Shown: positions 17,110-26,479, counted from the first letter of the stretch. The stretch: 45,853 bases of DNA from Phormidium tenue FACHB-1050 (GCF_014696925.1 NZ_JACJQY010000046.1:1-45853), one strand, 5' to 3'. Translations and numbers: made by a program. The notes: a model not told the origin generated them from the letters alone.

Positions 17110-19755
17110 ATGACCAATGCCAACCTGCCCCGCCGTGAAAGTTTAGTCAATCGCTTGATTTTTGGGCTGACCACAAGTATCTCGCTGCTAGCCACAGCTA
17201 CCTTGATCTTGTTGCTGCATATCCAACAAGGCACACCCGAATTAGAAGCCTTCACTACATGGCTAGCGATCGTGATTTTCTCTGCGGGGTTAGGTTCGGG
17301 GCTGTTTGTCGCCATATCCATTATTCGCAGTATTCAACCACCGCTATCAGAGCTAGCAGAAACAGCCGAAGAACTATCTACAGGTAACTTAGCCGCGCGA
17401 TCGCAGTTAAATCGAGCTGATGAAATTGGGGAATTTGCTAAGGTCTTTAATCGGATGGCGGCGCATCTAGAAACCAAAACTGCCACCTTAGAAGCCCGTG
17501 ACATTCAATTTGCTCTGCAATCCCTTGATCGCGTTTTAGTAAATACCACCGATCAATACAAACTAATTAAAGCGAGTTTAGAGGAAATCTGTAAACTTAC
17601 AGGCGCACAACTCGGAAGCATTTACCTTTGGGAAACTCCAACCACACGACCTGAAGGCTGTCTAGTCCTAGCTGCCGAATGGGGCTATAAAACTAGTCAA
17701 GCCATGACAGAAATTTCCCTAGGTGAAGGAATCATCGGGCAGTCAGGACAACTGCAAGAAGCAATTGTTTGGGAAGGCGATCGCCTGAAGGGACAAACAC
17801 TGGTTTATCGGACTCCCGTTGGTGATTTGCTGCCTCAAAGTCTTTCCGCATATCCCCTGATGCTCAGAAGCAGCCTTGTAGGTGTTCTATTTTTGGGCAG
17901 TCTTACACCTCTCTCTGATCGCGGACGGAATATTCTCCAATCGATTGGTCGTCGTCTTGCCACAGCAATTAGCAATGCCCAGAGTATTGAAACGATCGCC
18001 CGTCAGCGCGAAGAACTAACTACGGTATTCGAGCAGCTTGCCGATGGCGTATTACTCAGCGACCCTGCGGGACGCATTCTCAAAATTAACTCCGCAGGAC
18101 GCAAAATCCTCAGTTTTAATGCCATAAATGATGGTGTACCCGCATCACCTGTAATTGCCAAGTCGATGGAAGAGATTGTCAAACAATTTGACATCAGACA
18201 TCAAGATGGTGAACCCGTTGATTTAGCGAATCTCGTTGTATTTCGCGCCATGTCCACAGGCGAAGTGGTGGAAGATCAAGTGGTGTTGCGTCCTCCTGAA
18301 GGGAATGAAATCATTCTCAGTACGAAGGCTGCACCGCTGGTCGGCACAGAGTCAGAGCTAATTGGCAGTGTAATGATTTTGCGAGATGTGACGGAGCAGC
18401 GCTATCGCGATAAGGTGATGCAGGAAACCAACAAGATCATGATCGAGCAGCAAAAGCGAATGAGTATTTTGCAACGGCTCACCAACTTGATTAATCAACA
18501 GTTACAAGATCTTGACGTTCTTTTAGAATCAGTCGTAGAGGCAACCTGTGACGCGATCATGTGGGCAGAAATCTGTGTGATTGCCCTCTTCAATCCCAAG
18601 GAGAATCGCCTGACTTTATCAGCAGCAAAGGGTTTACCCAATGATTTACCTCTGCAAAAATCCTTTGATTTGAATGCTCAAAATCTAATTGCACAGGTAT
18701 TTAAAGAAGGAATTCCCATTGAAATCAAAGCAGGGGAATCACATCTAATTGAAGATCTACCCGTTAAAAGTGCTTTATGTGTTCCGATTGAATCTAGCCG
18801 TTCTGGTCGTTTAGGGGTGTTAGCGATCGGGCATTTTCATTTAGAGAGAGCTAGTTCTCGCGAAGATTTGAATCTGTTGGCTTCCTTTGGAGTTCAAGCA
18901 GCGATCGCGATCGGTAATGCCCAATTAATCAACCAAATCGAAGCTCAAAACGCTCAGTTGCTAGAGGCAACCCAACTCAAGAGTCAGTTCCTTGCGAATA
19001 TGAGCCACGAACTACGAACACCCATGAATGCAATTATTGGCTTTTCACAAGTGTTGTTACGTCAGCGTCGCGAGGCTCTCTCTACCAGCCAAATTGATAT
19101 GGTAGAACGCATTCTTCGTAATGGCAAAAATCTGCTGGACTTGATTAACGATATTCTCGACCTATCGAAAATTGAAGCAGGAAAAATGGAAGCTCATCCC
19201 GAAATCTTTAATCTTGACGAACTGATTCATCACACCTGCGAAAGCCTACAACCACTAGCCAATATCAAATCTCTCAATTTTGTGTTTGAAAATCATATTG
19301 GTACTTGTGCCATTTATCATGACTCAATTCGGATTAAGCAAGTTATTACTAACTTAGTTTCTAATGCTATTAAATTTACTGATAGTGGCGAAGTTTGTGT
19401 TGAGCTAAAATATGCTTCGGAAATGCAAGATCCTTTGCTAGAGAAGCCTTTGTCTGACGTTATTGCGCCGACATCTAGTGAGGAATTACCAACTTCTCCT
19501 TTTGCAATATCAAATATTCTGATCTCTGTTCGCGATACAGGCATTGGGATTGAGCCTGAGTTTCAGCGCACAATTTTTGAGCAATTCCGTCAAGTCGATC
19601 AGTCTTCCACCCGCAAGCATGGGGGGACTGGGCTAGGTTTAGCGATTACTGAGCAGCTTGTCTTGCTGATGGGTGGCACTATTTCTGTAGAAAGTGTAGT
19701 TAATCAAGGTTCCACTTTTACAATTGAGTTACCACCAAGATTAAAAGACAATTAG
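17110..19755 (+). CDS. Membrane sensor histidine kinase, HAMP-GAF-PAS-GAF-HisKA-HATPase
   Basis: The protein is 881 residues. Two N-terminal membrane segments (about 16-37 and 46-70) with almost no periplasmic loop are followed by HAMP (about 70-125), GAF (about 140-297), PAS (about 300-415), GAF (about 450-608), HisKA with FLANMSHELRTPMNAIIGFS (phospho-acceptor H633) and HATPase (N box NLVSNAIKF, G boxes DTGIGI and GGTGLGL). An insert rich in Pro/Ser lies between the N box and the first G box. No receiver domain and no response-regulator gene are adjacent, so it is an orphan kinase. The absence of a periplasmic sensor suggests cytoplasmic or membrane cues. Confidence 0.92.
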   Translation: MTNANLPRRESLVNRLIFGLTTSISLLATATLILLLHIQQGTPELEAFTTWLAIVIFSAGLGSGLFVAISIIRSIQPPLSELAETAEELSTGNLAARSQLNRADEIGEFAKVFNRMAAHLETKTATLEARDIQFALQSLDRVLVNTTDQYKLIKASLEEICKLTGAQLGSIYLWETPTTRPEGCLVLAAEWGYKTSQAMTEISLGEGIIGQSGQLQEAIVWEGDRLKGQTLVYRTPVGDLLPQSLSAYPLMLRSSLVGVLFLGSLTPLSDRGRNILQSIGRRLATAISNAQSIETIARQREELTTVFEQLADGVLLSDPAGRILKINSAGRKILSFNAINDGVPASPVIAKSMEEIVKQFDIRHQDGEPVDLANLVVFRAMSTGEVVEDQVVLRPPEGNEIILSTKAAPLVGTESELIGSVMILRDVTEQRYRDKVMQETNKIMIEQQKRMSILQRLTNLINQQLQDLDVLLESVVEATCDAIMWAEICVIALFNPKENRLTLSAAKGLPNDLPLQKSFDLNAQNLIAQVFKEGIPIEIKAGESHLIEDLPVKSALCVPIESSRSGRLGVLAIGHFHLERASSREDLNLLASFGVQAAIAIGNAQLINQIEAQNAQLLEATQLKSQFLANMSHELRTPMNAIIGFSQVLLRQRREALSTSQIDMVERILRNGKNLLDLINDILDLSKIEAGKMEAHPEIFNLDELIHHTCESLQPLANIKSLNFVFENHIGTCAIYHDSIRIKQVITNLVSNAIKFTDSGEVCVELKYASEMQDPLLEKPLSDVIAPTSSEELPTSPFAISNILISVRDTGIGIEPEFQRTIFEQFRQVDQSSTRKHGGTGLGLAITEQLVLLMGGTISVESVVNQGSTFTIELPPRLKDN

Positions 19756-19851
19756 AATTAAGAGAGAAATGCTTATCCCACAATACTTTTAACGATTTCT
19801 ATCTATTAGCAAATAAGTAAGAAATCTCTCAAAAAGACTTATAATCGAAGT

Positions 19852-19945
19852 CATACCAAGTTAAGAAATAGCGTAGCCATTTCTTAACTTGAAAACCAGT
19901 TTTTAATTCACAAAAGTGTTGTCACACTTTCGTGAATTGGTATTA
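19852..19945. mobile_element. Composite palindromic MITE, copy B
   Basis: Starts ATACCAA and ends TTGGTATTA. Hairpin 1 is GTTAAGAAATAGCG-TAGCCATTTCTTAAC; hairpin 2 is AATTCACAAAAGTGT-TGTC-ACACTTTCGTGAATT. The two-hairpin order matches copy A. The right end lies only 21 bp before the TTG start of the next gene, so the element forms much of that gene's 5' region. Confidence 0.8.
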
Positions 19946-19966
19946 ACTATCGAGAGAATTAAGAGA

Positions 19967-20605
19967 TTGTTACAAGCTTTTACAGCGAGTTTACTGCTGA
20001 TTACTATTTCAGAATTAGGGGATAAAACTTTTTTTATCGCTGTGATCTTGTCGATGCGCTATGACCACCGCACCGTATTTTCATCAGTGTTATCAGCACT
20101 AGCCCTGATGACAGTACTCTCAGTTCTGTTGGGGCAAGCCGTATCTTTATTACCAAAGACTTACACTCACTATGGGGCGATCGCCTTATTTTTAATTTTT
20201 GGCGTGAAGCTAATTATCGATGCCATCCGCATGTCTCCCAATTCAACCGAGGAAGTTGTCAAGGAAGCTCAAGAGACTGTTGAAGAACAAAAACAACAAA
20301 TAGCTATTCCCCTATTCGGCAAAATGTTAGCGCGTTATCCCCAGATTGGCATTTGGATACAGGCTTTTGTGATGACGTTCTTAGCCGAATGGGGCGATCG
20401 CACACAAATTAGCACGATCGCTTTAGCAGCTGCGAACGATCCAGTTTTTGTGACCTTGGGTGCGATTTTAGGTCATGGCATTTGTACGGTGATTGCTGTG
20501 ATTGGCGGTCGTTTGGTGGCAGGACGCATATCTGAGCGCGTAATTACAGGAATTGGTGGAGTTCTCTTTTTGATTTTTGGTGTAACTGCTTATTTTCAAG
20601 CATAA
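19967..20605 (+). CDS. mnx: UPF0016/GDT1-family manganese exporter (Mnx-like)
   Basis: The protein has two repeated halves of three helices, each with the signature E-x-G-D-(K/R)-T: ELGDKT near residue 15 and EWGDRT in the second half. Cyanobacterial members export Mn2+ from the cytoplasm and protect against Mn excess. I choose TTG 19967 because it gives MLQAFTASLLLITISELGDK, matching the usual start; a longer GTG start at 19916 would take its N-terminus from the MITE hairpin. AAGAGA lies directly upstream as a weak ribosome site. A terminator shared with gcvH follows. Confidence 0.9.
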   Translation: MLQAFTASLLLITISELGDKTFFIAVILSMRYDHRTVFSSVLSALALMTVLSVLLGQAVSLLPKTYTHYGAIALFLIFGVKLIIDAIRMSPNSTEEVVKEAQETVEEQKQQIAIPLFGKMLARYPQIGIWIQAFVMTFLAEWGDRTQISTIALAAANDPVFVTLGAILGHGICTVIAVIGGRLVAGRISERVITGIGGVLFLIFGVTAYFQA

Positions 20606-20634
20606 AAAAAGCTGCACTTTGTGCAGCCTTTTTT
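20604..20634. terminator. Bidirectional terminator between mnx and gcvH
   Basis: GCTGCAC-TTT-GTGCAGC is flanked by seven A on one side and six T on the other, so it can end transcripts from both converging genes. It overlaps the stop codons of both genes by one or two bases. Confidence 0.88.
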
Positions 20635-21019
20635 ATTGTCCTTCTACCTTACTGCGATATTCACTCGCGGACATTGTGCCATCTAGTTCGCTTACATCTT
20701 CGAGATTCACCTTGAGCAACCACGATGCACCATAGGGATCATTGCCAATATTTTCAGGCTCATCCACTAAGCCCGTATTCGCTTCCATCACTGTGCCTGT
20801 TACAGGTGAATAGATATCTTCTACAGCTTTAACTGACTCAATTGTTCCGAAGGTTTGACCTTTTTCTACCCTTGTCCCCACTTCAGGAAGATCGAGAAAC
20901 ACAATATCACCTAGCTGATCGATCGCAAAAGCAGTGATTCCCACTATGGCGGTGTCATCTTCTAGCCGAATGTATTCGTGGGAGTTGGTGTATTTAAGGT
21001 CTTCAGGATATTCAAACAT
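20633..21019 (-). CDS. gcvH: Glycine cleavage system H protein
   Basis: At 128 residues it is the normal length for GcvH. It has the lipoyl-attachment block GTIESVKAVEDIYSPVTG with lipoyl-Lys at K64, and the C-terminal GNDPYGASWLLKV. It shuttles the aminomethyl group between GcvP and GcvT in glycine decarboxylation, important for photorespiration. gcvT and gcvP are not in this window. It is monocistronic, with its own start 75 bp downstream of terC. Confidence 0.96.
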   Translation of the reverse strand: MFEYPEDLKYTNSHEYIRLEDDTAIVGITAFAIDQLGDIVFLDLPEVGTRVEKGQTFGTIESVKAVEDIYSPVTGTVMEANTGLVDEPENIGNDPYGASWLLKVNLEDVSELDGTMSASEYRSKVEGQ

Positions 21020-21093
21020 CTGGCTATTTTTCCTTTTTCCGTCTTGATTATTGTAGACAAAAGAGAGGATCGCAAAGCTTTCCTCTCGATAAA

Positions 21094-21813
21094 TTATTTT
21101 GGTTGCTCAGCGATCGCTTCAAGCTCATCTGTTGGCTCACGCTTAGAAAATCCCCAGAGAAATACTAGTCCAATACAAGTCAGCATCAACCATTCAGGCG
21201 GCACTAGACTATCAGAAAATACTTTAATAAATAGACGCAAACCTACCAGCAACACGATTAGGTAACCTGCGGACTCAAGGTGGGTAAATTCTGCAAGCCA
21301 CTTGATAAATAGCCCTGCCAGAAACCGTAATGTAATGATCCCCGCTACACCCCCAATAAGTACGAGCCAAGTCTCTTGTGCTACTGCCACAGCCGCCGTC
21401 ACACTATCCAATGAAAAAGCCAAGTCTGTCAAAGAAACTAGAGCCACAACTTGCCATAATTTATCAGCCATTCGCACTGGATGCTGAGCATCATGGCCTT
21501 CTTGGGACTTTTCCAAGAAGAATTTGCCCGAAAGCCAGAGCAAATATACAGCACCAGCTAGTTCAAATTGCCAATATTTAATTACCCATGTCGCCGTAAA
21601 GATTAACACGACCCGCAACACAAACGCCCCGATCAATCCATAGCGCAGCGCCCATTCTTCTTGCTTGGGATCTGGCAAACTCCGCACGATCGCCGCTAAA
21701 GCGATCGCATTATCTGCCGATAGAATTGCCTCTAGCAGAATTAGTACTCCCAAAATGGGAATGACTTCTGGTCGAAAAGAAAAATTATTCGTTTCTAGAA
21801 ACTGCTCGAACAT
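21094..21813 (-). CDS. TerC-family integral membrane protein
   Basis: The 239-residue protein has about seven membrane helices with the family's acidic motifs: LLEAILSADNAIALAAIVRS in helix 2 and SLTDLAFSLDSVTAAVAV in the middle. TerC/YkoY/Alx proteins act in metal handling, chiefly Mn2+ efflux, at the inner membrane. It lies 75 bp upstream of gcvH on the same strand and one gene away from the Mnx-like exporter. I looked for a yybP-ykoY-type manganese riboswitch upstream and saw none. Confidence 0.9.
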   Translation of the reverse strand: MFEQFLETNNFSFRPEVIPILGVLILLEAILSADNAIALAAIVRSLPDPKQEEWALRYGLIGAFVLRVVLIFTATWVIKYWQFELAGAVYLLWLSGKFFLEKSQEGHDAQHPVRMADKLWQVVALVSLTDLAFSLDSVTAAVAVAQETWLVLIGGVAGIITLRFLAGLFIKWLAEFTHLESAGYLIVLLVGLRLFIKVFSDSLVPPEWLMLTCIGLVFLWGFSKREPTDELEAIAEQPK

Positions 21814-21890
21814 TCAGTACGATCCATAACAAAACATTAACAAATACTATAAGTATACAAAATCATCACACCAGCGCCGATATATAAATT

Positions 21891-21943
21891 ACCCAAAGCC
21901 GTAAAGTTTCGCCCCTGCGTGGCGAAACTTTACGGCTTTGGGT
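21891..21943. repeat. 23-bp perfect hairpin with CCCAAA/TTTGGG ends
   Basis: ACCCAAAGCCGTAAAG... (21891-21913) pairs with 21921-21943 across a 7-nt loop. It belongs to the long-hairpin family and shares the GTAAAGTT stem segment with the copy at 26485. It sits between the divergent terC and pentapeptide genes. Confidence 0.9.
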
Positions 21944-22066
21944 GTTAAAGCGCTGTAAGAAATCTTCCTTACGTTACTTTTATGGTTTGTTACATTTTGC
22001 GGTGTTGTATAGAGGGAGCGTATGATAACAATTAAAGAGGGATAGCTAAAATAATGGTACTTTTTT

Positions 22067-22729
22067 ATGAAGTCTACAGCCTTTACTCATACCGTGACTG
22101 CGATCGCTAGCGCTCTTGTGGCTAGTTTCATGACTATTGGGATCACATCGAGCGTACAAGCTCAAAATAAGCAACATCTTCAAGCTTTGTTGGAACATCG
22201 TACTTGTCAGCGCTGCGAACTGAGCGGTATTGCGGCAAATGGGGTAAATTTACGCGAATCATTCCTTGACGTGGCGGATCTACGAAAAAGTGCGCTCTCT
22301 GGTGCAATTTTGTCATTTAGCACCATGTACTATGCTGATTTTCGTGGCTCGGATCTCAGTAATTCAGATTTGCGAAATACTTTCTTGATTCATAGCGATT
22401 TGATCCAAGCAAATTTGTCAGGGACAAATGCGCGGAATAGTCGCTGGAAATATGCTGATTTAACCGAGGCTAATTTGCAAAACGCTAATTTGATTGATAT
22501 TGAGTTGGTCTACGCTAAGCTCAATGGCGCAAATCTTACTAATGCCTCTTTGCGGAATGCGAGCCTCTATGGTGCAGATTTGACAGGTGCAAACCTTAGA
22601 GGTGCAGATTTGTATCGTGCTGACCTCACCAATGCGAATGTAACTAATGTGGATTTGAGCCAAGCGAATCTCTGTCGTGCAACGATGCCCGACGGCAGGA
22701 TCTCGATGCAAGGTTGCACCCAATTTTAA
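22067..22729 (+). CDS. Exported pentapeptide-repeat protein
   Basis: A signal peptide (1-32, cleaved near SVQAQ) precedes LLEHRTCQRCELSGIAANGV, a leader common in exported cyanobacterial pentapeptide proteins. About 25 repeats of the A(D/N)Lxx type follow, for example ANLSGTNARNS and ADLTGANLRGADLYRADL. They form a right-handed quadrilateral beta helix. It probably lies in the periplasm or thylakoid lumen. The C-terminal Cys (QGCTQF) and the N-terminal CQRC could form disulfides. Function is unknown. Confidence 0.9.
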   Translation: MKSTAFTHTVTAIASALVASFMTIGITSSVQAQNKQHLQALLEHRTCQRCELSGIAANGVNLRESFLDVADLRKSALSGAILSFSTMYYADFRGSDLSNSDLRNTFLIHSDLIQANLSGTNARNSRWKYADLTEANLQNANLIDIELVYAKLNGANLTNASLRNASLYGADLTGANLRGADLYRADLTNANVTNVDLSQANLCRATMPDGRISMQGCTQF

Positions 22730-22837
22730 TTGCATCGCAAAGCGATGTAATTAAACACAAAATTCTTGAGGATGTTGCTGTGCAATATCCTCAAGAATTT
22801 TAATTAAAGAGAGTCGCATTGCAACTCTCTTTAATTA
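22725..22837. repeat. Three consecutive hairpins between the pentapeptide and MFS genes
   Basis: Stem 1 is 22725-22738 with 22742-22755 (overlapping the stop codon of the pentapeptide gene), stem 2 is 22759-22773 with 22787-22801, and stem 3 is 22801-22814 with 22824-22837. All are perfect and share TTAATT/AATTAA ends. The first may act as a terminator; the set resembles stacked palindromic repeats. Confidence 0.8.
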
Positions 22838-22864
22838 AAATTGCTACAAAATGAGGAGAGCTTT

Positions 22865-24130
22865 ATGGCGATCGCCCCACCATCAGATCAAGCATCTAAC
22901 CAAGTGCGTTGGCTCCAAGTATGGGGCTTAGCCTCAGTTCAGGGAGCCATGTCTCTAACTTGGATTGCCTACGGTATTTATTTGCCAAAGTTTATCGAGC
23001 AGGTTTTTGGTTATCCCACCAGTCAAGCACAACAATTAACAGCACTGATACTGGTCATCGAAAGCGCGATCGGCGTAATCGTTGAGCCATTATTTGGTGG
23101 TCTGTCCGATCGCTGGCAGCGTTGGTATAGCTCCCGAATGCCTTTCATTGTTGCCGCAGCGATCGCGGCGACGGCTTTTTTTATTGGCTTACCCTGTGTG
23201 GTGATCTTTGGTGGATCAAGCGAAATTACACGCGTACTTTTGATCAGCTTAGCGATTCTCTGGGCGATCGTTATGGCGACTTTTCGCAGTCCAGTTATGT
23301 GCTTGCTGGGAATCTTTGCAGGGGCGACTAAATTACCGCTTGCAGGCAGTGTGTTAACCCTAGTTGGTGGTTTTGTTGGTTCGATCAGACCCTTAGCGAC
23401 GAAATTTATTGTAGGGCTGGGCGCACCCGTGACTTTTACGATCGCCTCAATTGTGTTACTTGCCAGTGTGGCAAGCTTGCGAAGTGCGATGATCTACATT
23501 CCCAAAAATCTCAATCCCGAATTAGAAAAAAATGAACCATTACCCATTCGAGAATGCTGGCTCAACTTAGCGATCGTCATGCTGGTTGGAGCAGCGATTG
23601 GCTTAGGCATCCGCTTATTGATGGGGGGTGTATTACCACGCACGATCAGAGCTGATATTACAGGGTTTACGGGTTTATCCTTTGAGGTGTTAATGGGTTC
23701 GGTATTTATTGCTCAAGGTTTAGTAGCTCTATTGACAGGCAGAATCTCGAAGCTAATTGATAACAAGCGATTCATGATTGTTAGCTTGGGTGGCATTGCC
23801 GCAGGTTTGGGCTTTTTATCATTTGGCTATGGTGCGATCGCCGCCATCATCAGCATTCTATTGATGCTCACCTGCCTCAGTGCTGTGAACAATGGCATGA
23901 TTGCCTTTGCCCTCACAATGGTTCCCAAATCTCTTAGTGGTTTGACTGTCGGCACATTTTTTGGTGGTCTATCAGGGGCGATCGCCATTTTTGGTTATCT
24001 AGTTCCTAAACCTGCGGAGGACATGCTCTCAACAGCCAATGTGATCGTGTTAACCGCGATCTCTTTTCTAATTGCAGGTGTCGGCATTGCCTTAGGAGAG
24101 CGCATTACTGGCAAAGTCACTACTGACTAG
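22865..24130 (+). CDS. Major facilitator superfamily transporter
   Basis: The 421-residue protein has about 12 hydrophobic helices. The motif GGLSDRWQRWYSSRMPFIVA after helix 2-3 matches the MFS loop motif, in the GPH/SLC45-like form that keeps an R-x-P-F pattern. ATG 22865 is chosen for the strong ribosome site GAGGAG nine bases upstream; a TTG at 22841 precedes that site. Substrate is unknown; sugar or tetrapyrrole-like carriers (PucC relatives) share this layout. Its 3' end overlaps the convergent FAD oxidoreductase gene by 39 bp. Confidence 0.82.
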   Translation: MAIAPPSDQASNQVRWLQVWGLASVQGAMSLTWIAYGIYLPKFIEQVFGYPTSQAQQLTALILVIESAIGVIVEPLFGGLSDRWQRWYSSRMPFIVAAAIAATAFFIGLPCVVIFGGSSEITRVLLISLAILWAIVMATFRSPVMCLLGIFAGATKLPLAGSVLTLVGGFVGSIRPLATKFIVGLGAPVTFTIASIVLLASVASLRSAMIYIPKNLNPELEKNEPLPIRECWLNLAIVMLVGAAIGLGIRLLMGGVLPRTIRADITGFTGLSFEVLMGSVFIAQGLVALLTGRISKLIDNKRFMIVSLGGIAAGLGFLSFGYGAIAAIISILLMLTCLSAVNNGMIAFALTMVPKSLSGLTVGTFFGGLSGAIAIFGYLVPKPAEDMLSTANVIVLTAISFLIAGVGIALGERITGKVTTD

Positions 24131-25252
24131 AGGATTTGGTTTGCCGCGAGTTGCACCGATAATCCAATTTCCTAAAGCAGGAGCGATTTGACATAGGCTC
24201 ACGCCCATATTTGCCAGTGGTGGCTGAACAAAGCAATTATGCATGATCCTCCCCAGTTGCAAGCGGGTTTGGAATTCTTTGCGCCATGCGATCGCATATT
24301 GTTGTTTAAAGGCGATCTCACTAATTTGATGTTCCAGAAACTGACTAACTAGGGGAACTGCTATTTCGGCAGATCGCAACGCCATCGCCATCCCATCCCC
24401 ACATAGCGGTGTGATCATTCCCGCTGTATCGCCAATCATGCAGATGTCGTTATAGAAATTCTCTTTGAGCGCGAAGCTAATCTGACTTAAGCCTTGCAGC
24501 GATGGCGAAACTCTTTGCATATTGTGGAAGCGATCGGCGAGGACAGGATTCTTAGCTAAGGATTCAGGAATATCTAGCTCTGGATGCATTAGTTCTTTCA
24601 TTACGCGCTCATGGGCAATCCAACAGACATTGATTTCCCCTGTTTCGATTTGCGATAGTCCACAATAGCCATTAGGAAAACTATGCAATTCGATCACGTC
24701 AGCAATATCCACACCTGTAAAATGTCCTTTGTAAGCAACCCAAGGCGATCGCTTTTGGATAAATGAACGATTCAGAGTGCGATCGAGGGAAGAACGTTTA
24801 CCAAATGCTCCTAATACTAGCCTTCCAGAGAATTCTCCTTTAGTAGTATTCACGGTAAATCCTTCTGCTAGATTTCCTGTCACGCCTGTAACTTTGGTGT
24901 TGTCAATGCAAGTTACGTTCACCGCTTGCGCTCTTTGAAATAGCATTAAATCTAATTGATAGCGGCTCAAGCCCATTGCTGTACTAGGGAGCTTGCTCCG
25001 AAATGATGCACCACCAGAGGTAGTCAAGTAAGCCCGATGAATTGGCTGTGCGCCGACTTTGCGAACTTGTTCCATTATGCCTAGATGCTCAAATGATTCA
25101 GTTACTTCAACGGATAGAAACTCGCCACAGAGTTTATGCATCGGATAATGGCTTTGCTCTAGCAACAGGACGCGATAGCCCAGCCTTGCTAGTTGAATAG
25201 CAGCACTACAGCCCGATAGCCCTGCACCGATCGCGATCGCATCGTAATTCAT
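24092..25252 (-). CDS. FAD-dependent oxidoreductase, geranylgeranyl reductase-like
   Basis: The 386-residue protein has an N-terminal dinucleotide fold (AIGAGLSGCSAAIQLARLGY, then LLLEQ), a central segment HKLCGEFLSVE and the C-terminal FAD motif MIGDTAGMITPLCGDGMAMA. This is the geranylgeranyl reductase/FixC-like group of PHBH-fold flavoproteins. It is not clearly ChlP, which has different central motifs, so the substrate is open. It converges on and overlaps the MFS gene. The divergent start toward the glycosyltransferase gene leaves 75 bp for two promoters. Confidence 0.85.
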   Translation of the reverse strand: MNYDAIAIGAGLSGCSAAIQLARLGYRVLLLEQSHYPMHKLCGEFLSVEVTESFEHLGIMEQVRKVGAQPIHRAYLTTSGGASFRSKLPSTAMGLSRYQLDLMLFQRAQAVNVTCIDNTKVTGVTGNLAEGFTVNTTKGEFSGRLVLGAFGKRSSLDRTLNRSFIQKRSPWVAYKGHFTGVDIADVIELHSFPNGYCGLSQIETGEINVCWIAHERVMKELMHPELDIPESLAKNPVLADRFHNMQRVSPSLQGLSQISFALKENFYNDICMIGDTAGMITPLCGDGMAMALRSAEIAVPLVSQFLEHQISEIAFKQQYAIAWRKEFQTRLQLGRIMHNCFVQPPLANMGVSLCQIAPALGNWIIGATRGKPNPLVSSDFASNALS

Positions 25253-25327
25253 ATTTTGCCTTGACAGTGTTTTTTGCTATTAACTTGATGTTACTCTGCA
25301 TTTCACATTGCCCATAAAATATAATCC

Positions 25328-26479
25328 ATGCCGCAGTTTTCTAAATTACGCATAGCTTTACTCACTTATTCCACAAAGCCAAGAGGGAGCGTGATCCATA
25401 CCCTCGAACTTGCAGAAGCATTGCAAGCATTAGGACATCAAGTATGTATCTACGCATTAGATAAAGATGGTTCAGGATTTGATCGCCATTTGTCCTGTGA
25501 AGTTCAACCAATTCTTGCCAAACCTGCACCACAGGAAATCGATCAGCTAATCCAGCAACGTATTCAGGAGTTTGTGGATTACTTGCAGAACTCAAACCTT
25601 GATTATGATATTTATCATGCTCAAGACTGCATCAGTGCCAATGCTTTAGCAATTTTGCGATCGCAGGGACGCATTCCCCACTTTATCCGCACCATTCACC
25701 ATATTGAAGATTACAACAATCCCTATTTACAGGCTTGTCAGGATCGTTCTATTCGAGAAGCTGAGCTATGTCTATGTGTAAGTGCAGGCTGGCAAACCCA
25801 AATTTATGAACATTATCAAATCCATGCGCCGCGAGTAGTTAACGGAATAAATCTGCAAAGATTTTCCAGCGATCGCAATGGTACAGAATTACAAATCAAA
25901 CAAAAATTTGGTTTAACAGGTTCACCAATTTATTTAACCGTGGGTGGGATTGAGCCACGAAAGAACTCAATTAAGTTAATTCAAGCCTTTGCTCAGGTTT
26001 TAGTGGACTGCCCAGAAGCGCAGTTAGTAATCGCGGGAGGAGCAACTTTATTTGACTATCAGGATTATCGAGAGCAATTTCTAGCGATCGCACAGGAATT
26101 AGATATAGCCAAATCCCTAATCATTACAGGCGTTCTCACCGATGTTGAATTACCAGTACTTTATCGCTGCGCTGGTGCTTTTGTCTTTCCCTCGGCTAAG
26201 GAAGGTTGGGGCTTGGTAATTATGGAGGCGATCGCTTCAGGCTTACCAGTGATCACTTCTAACTGTCCGCCTTTTACGGAATTTTTATCTGAACAACAGG
26301 CTGTGCTAATTGCTCCCAGTGATATTGAGGCGATCGCCCAAGCCATGCGCTTAGTCACTAACCCCGATTTTAGTCAGTCTCTAGTCCAAGCTAGCCAAGA
26401 AATTTTGACAAAATACACATGGGAAAATTCGGCTCAGATGCATACAACACATTATGCAAAAATGGTATTAAGTAGCTAA
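25328..26479 (+). CDS. Glycosyltransferase family 4 (MSMEG_0565 family)
   Basis: The 383-residue protein starts LRIALLTYSTKPRGSVIHTL, typical of the MSMEG_0565-type glycosyltransferases. It has GT-B family 4 motifs: NGINLQRF, VGGIEPRKNSIKLIQAF and FPSAKEGWGLVIMEAIASGL (E-x7-E nucleotide-sugar site). These enzymes belong to the conserved MSMEG_0565-0572/Nit1C gene set, which also includes a nitrilase, radical SAM and GNAT proteins. Here only this gene and the MSMEG_0570-type gene downstream are present. The sugar donor and acceptor are unknown. Confidence 0.87.
   Translation: MPQFSKLRIALLTYSTKPRGSVIHTLELAEALQALGHQVCIYALDKDGSGFDRHLSCEVQPILAKPAPQEIDQLIQQRIQEFVDYLQNSNLDYDIYHAQDCISANALAILRSQGRIPHFIRTIHHIEDYNNPYLQACQDRSIREAELCLCVSAGWQTQIYEHYQIHAPRVVNGINLQRFSSDRNGTELQIKQKFGLTGSPIYLTVGGIEPRKNSIKLIQAFAQVLVDCPEAQLVIAGGATLFDYQDYREQFLAIAQELDIAKSLIITGVLTDVELPVLYRCAGAFVFPSAKEGWGLVIMEAIASGLPVITSNCPPFTEFLSEQQAVLIAPSDIEAIAQAMRLVTNPDFSQSLVQASQEILTKYTWENSAQMHTTHYAKMVLSS

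Noticed and set aside
19916-19966. GTG start giving a longer Mnx-like protein
   Set aside because: The added 17 residues are translated from a MITE hairpin, and the TTG at 19967 gives the usual family N-terminus.
21814-21890. Possible manganese riboswitch (yybP-ykoY type) upstream of terC
   Set aside because: Neither of the conserved internal-loop sequences nor a fitting fold is visible in the leader.
24092-24130. Overlap of MFS and FAD oxidoreductase genes as a sign of misannotation
   Set aside because: Both frames have family motifs and normal ends; a 39-bp convergent tail overlap is plausible.
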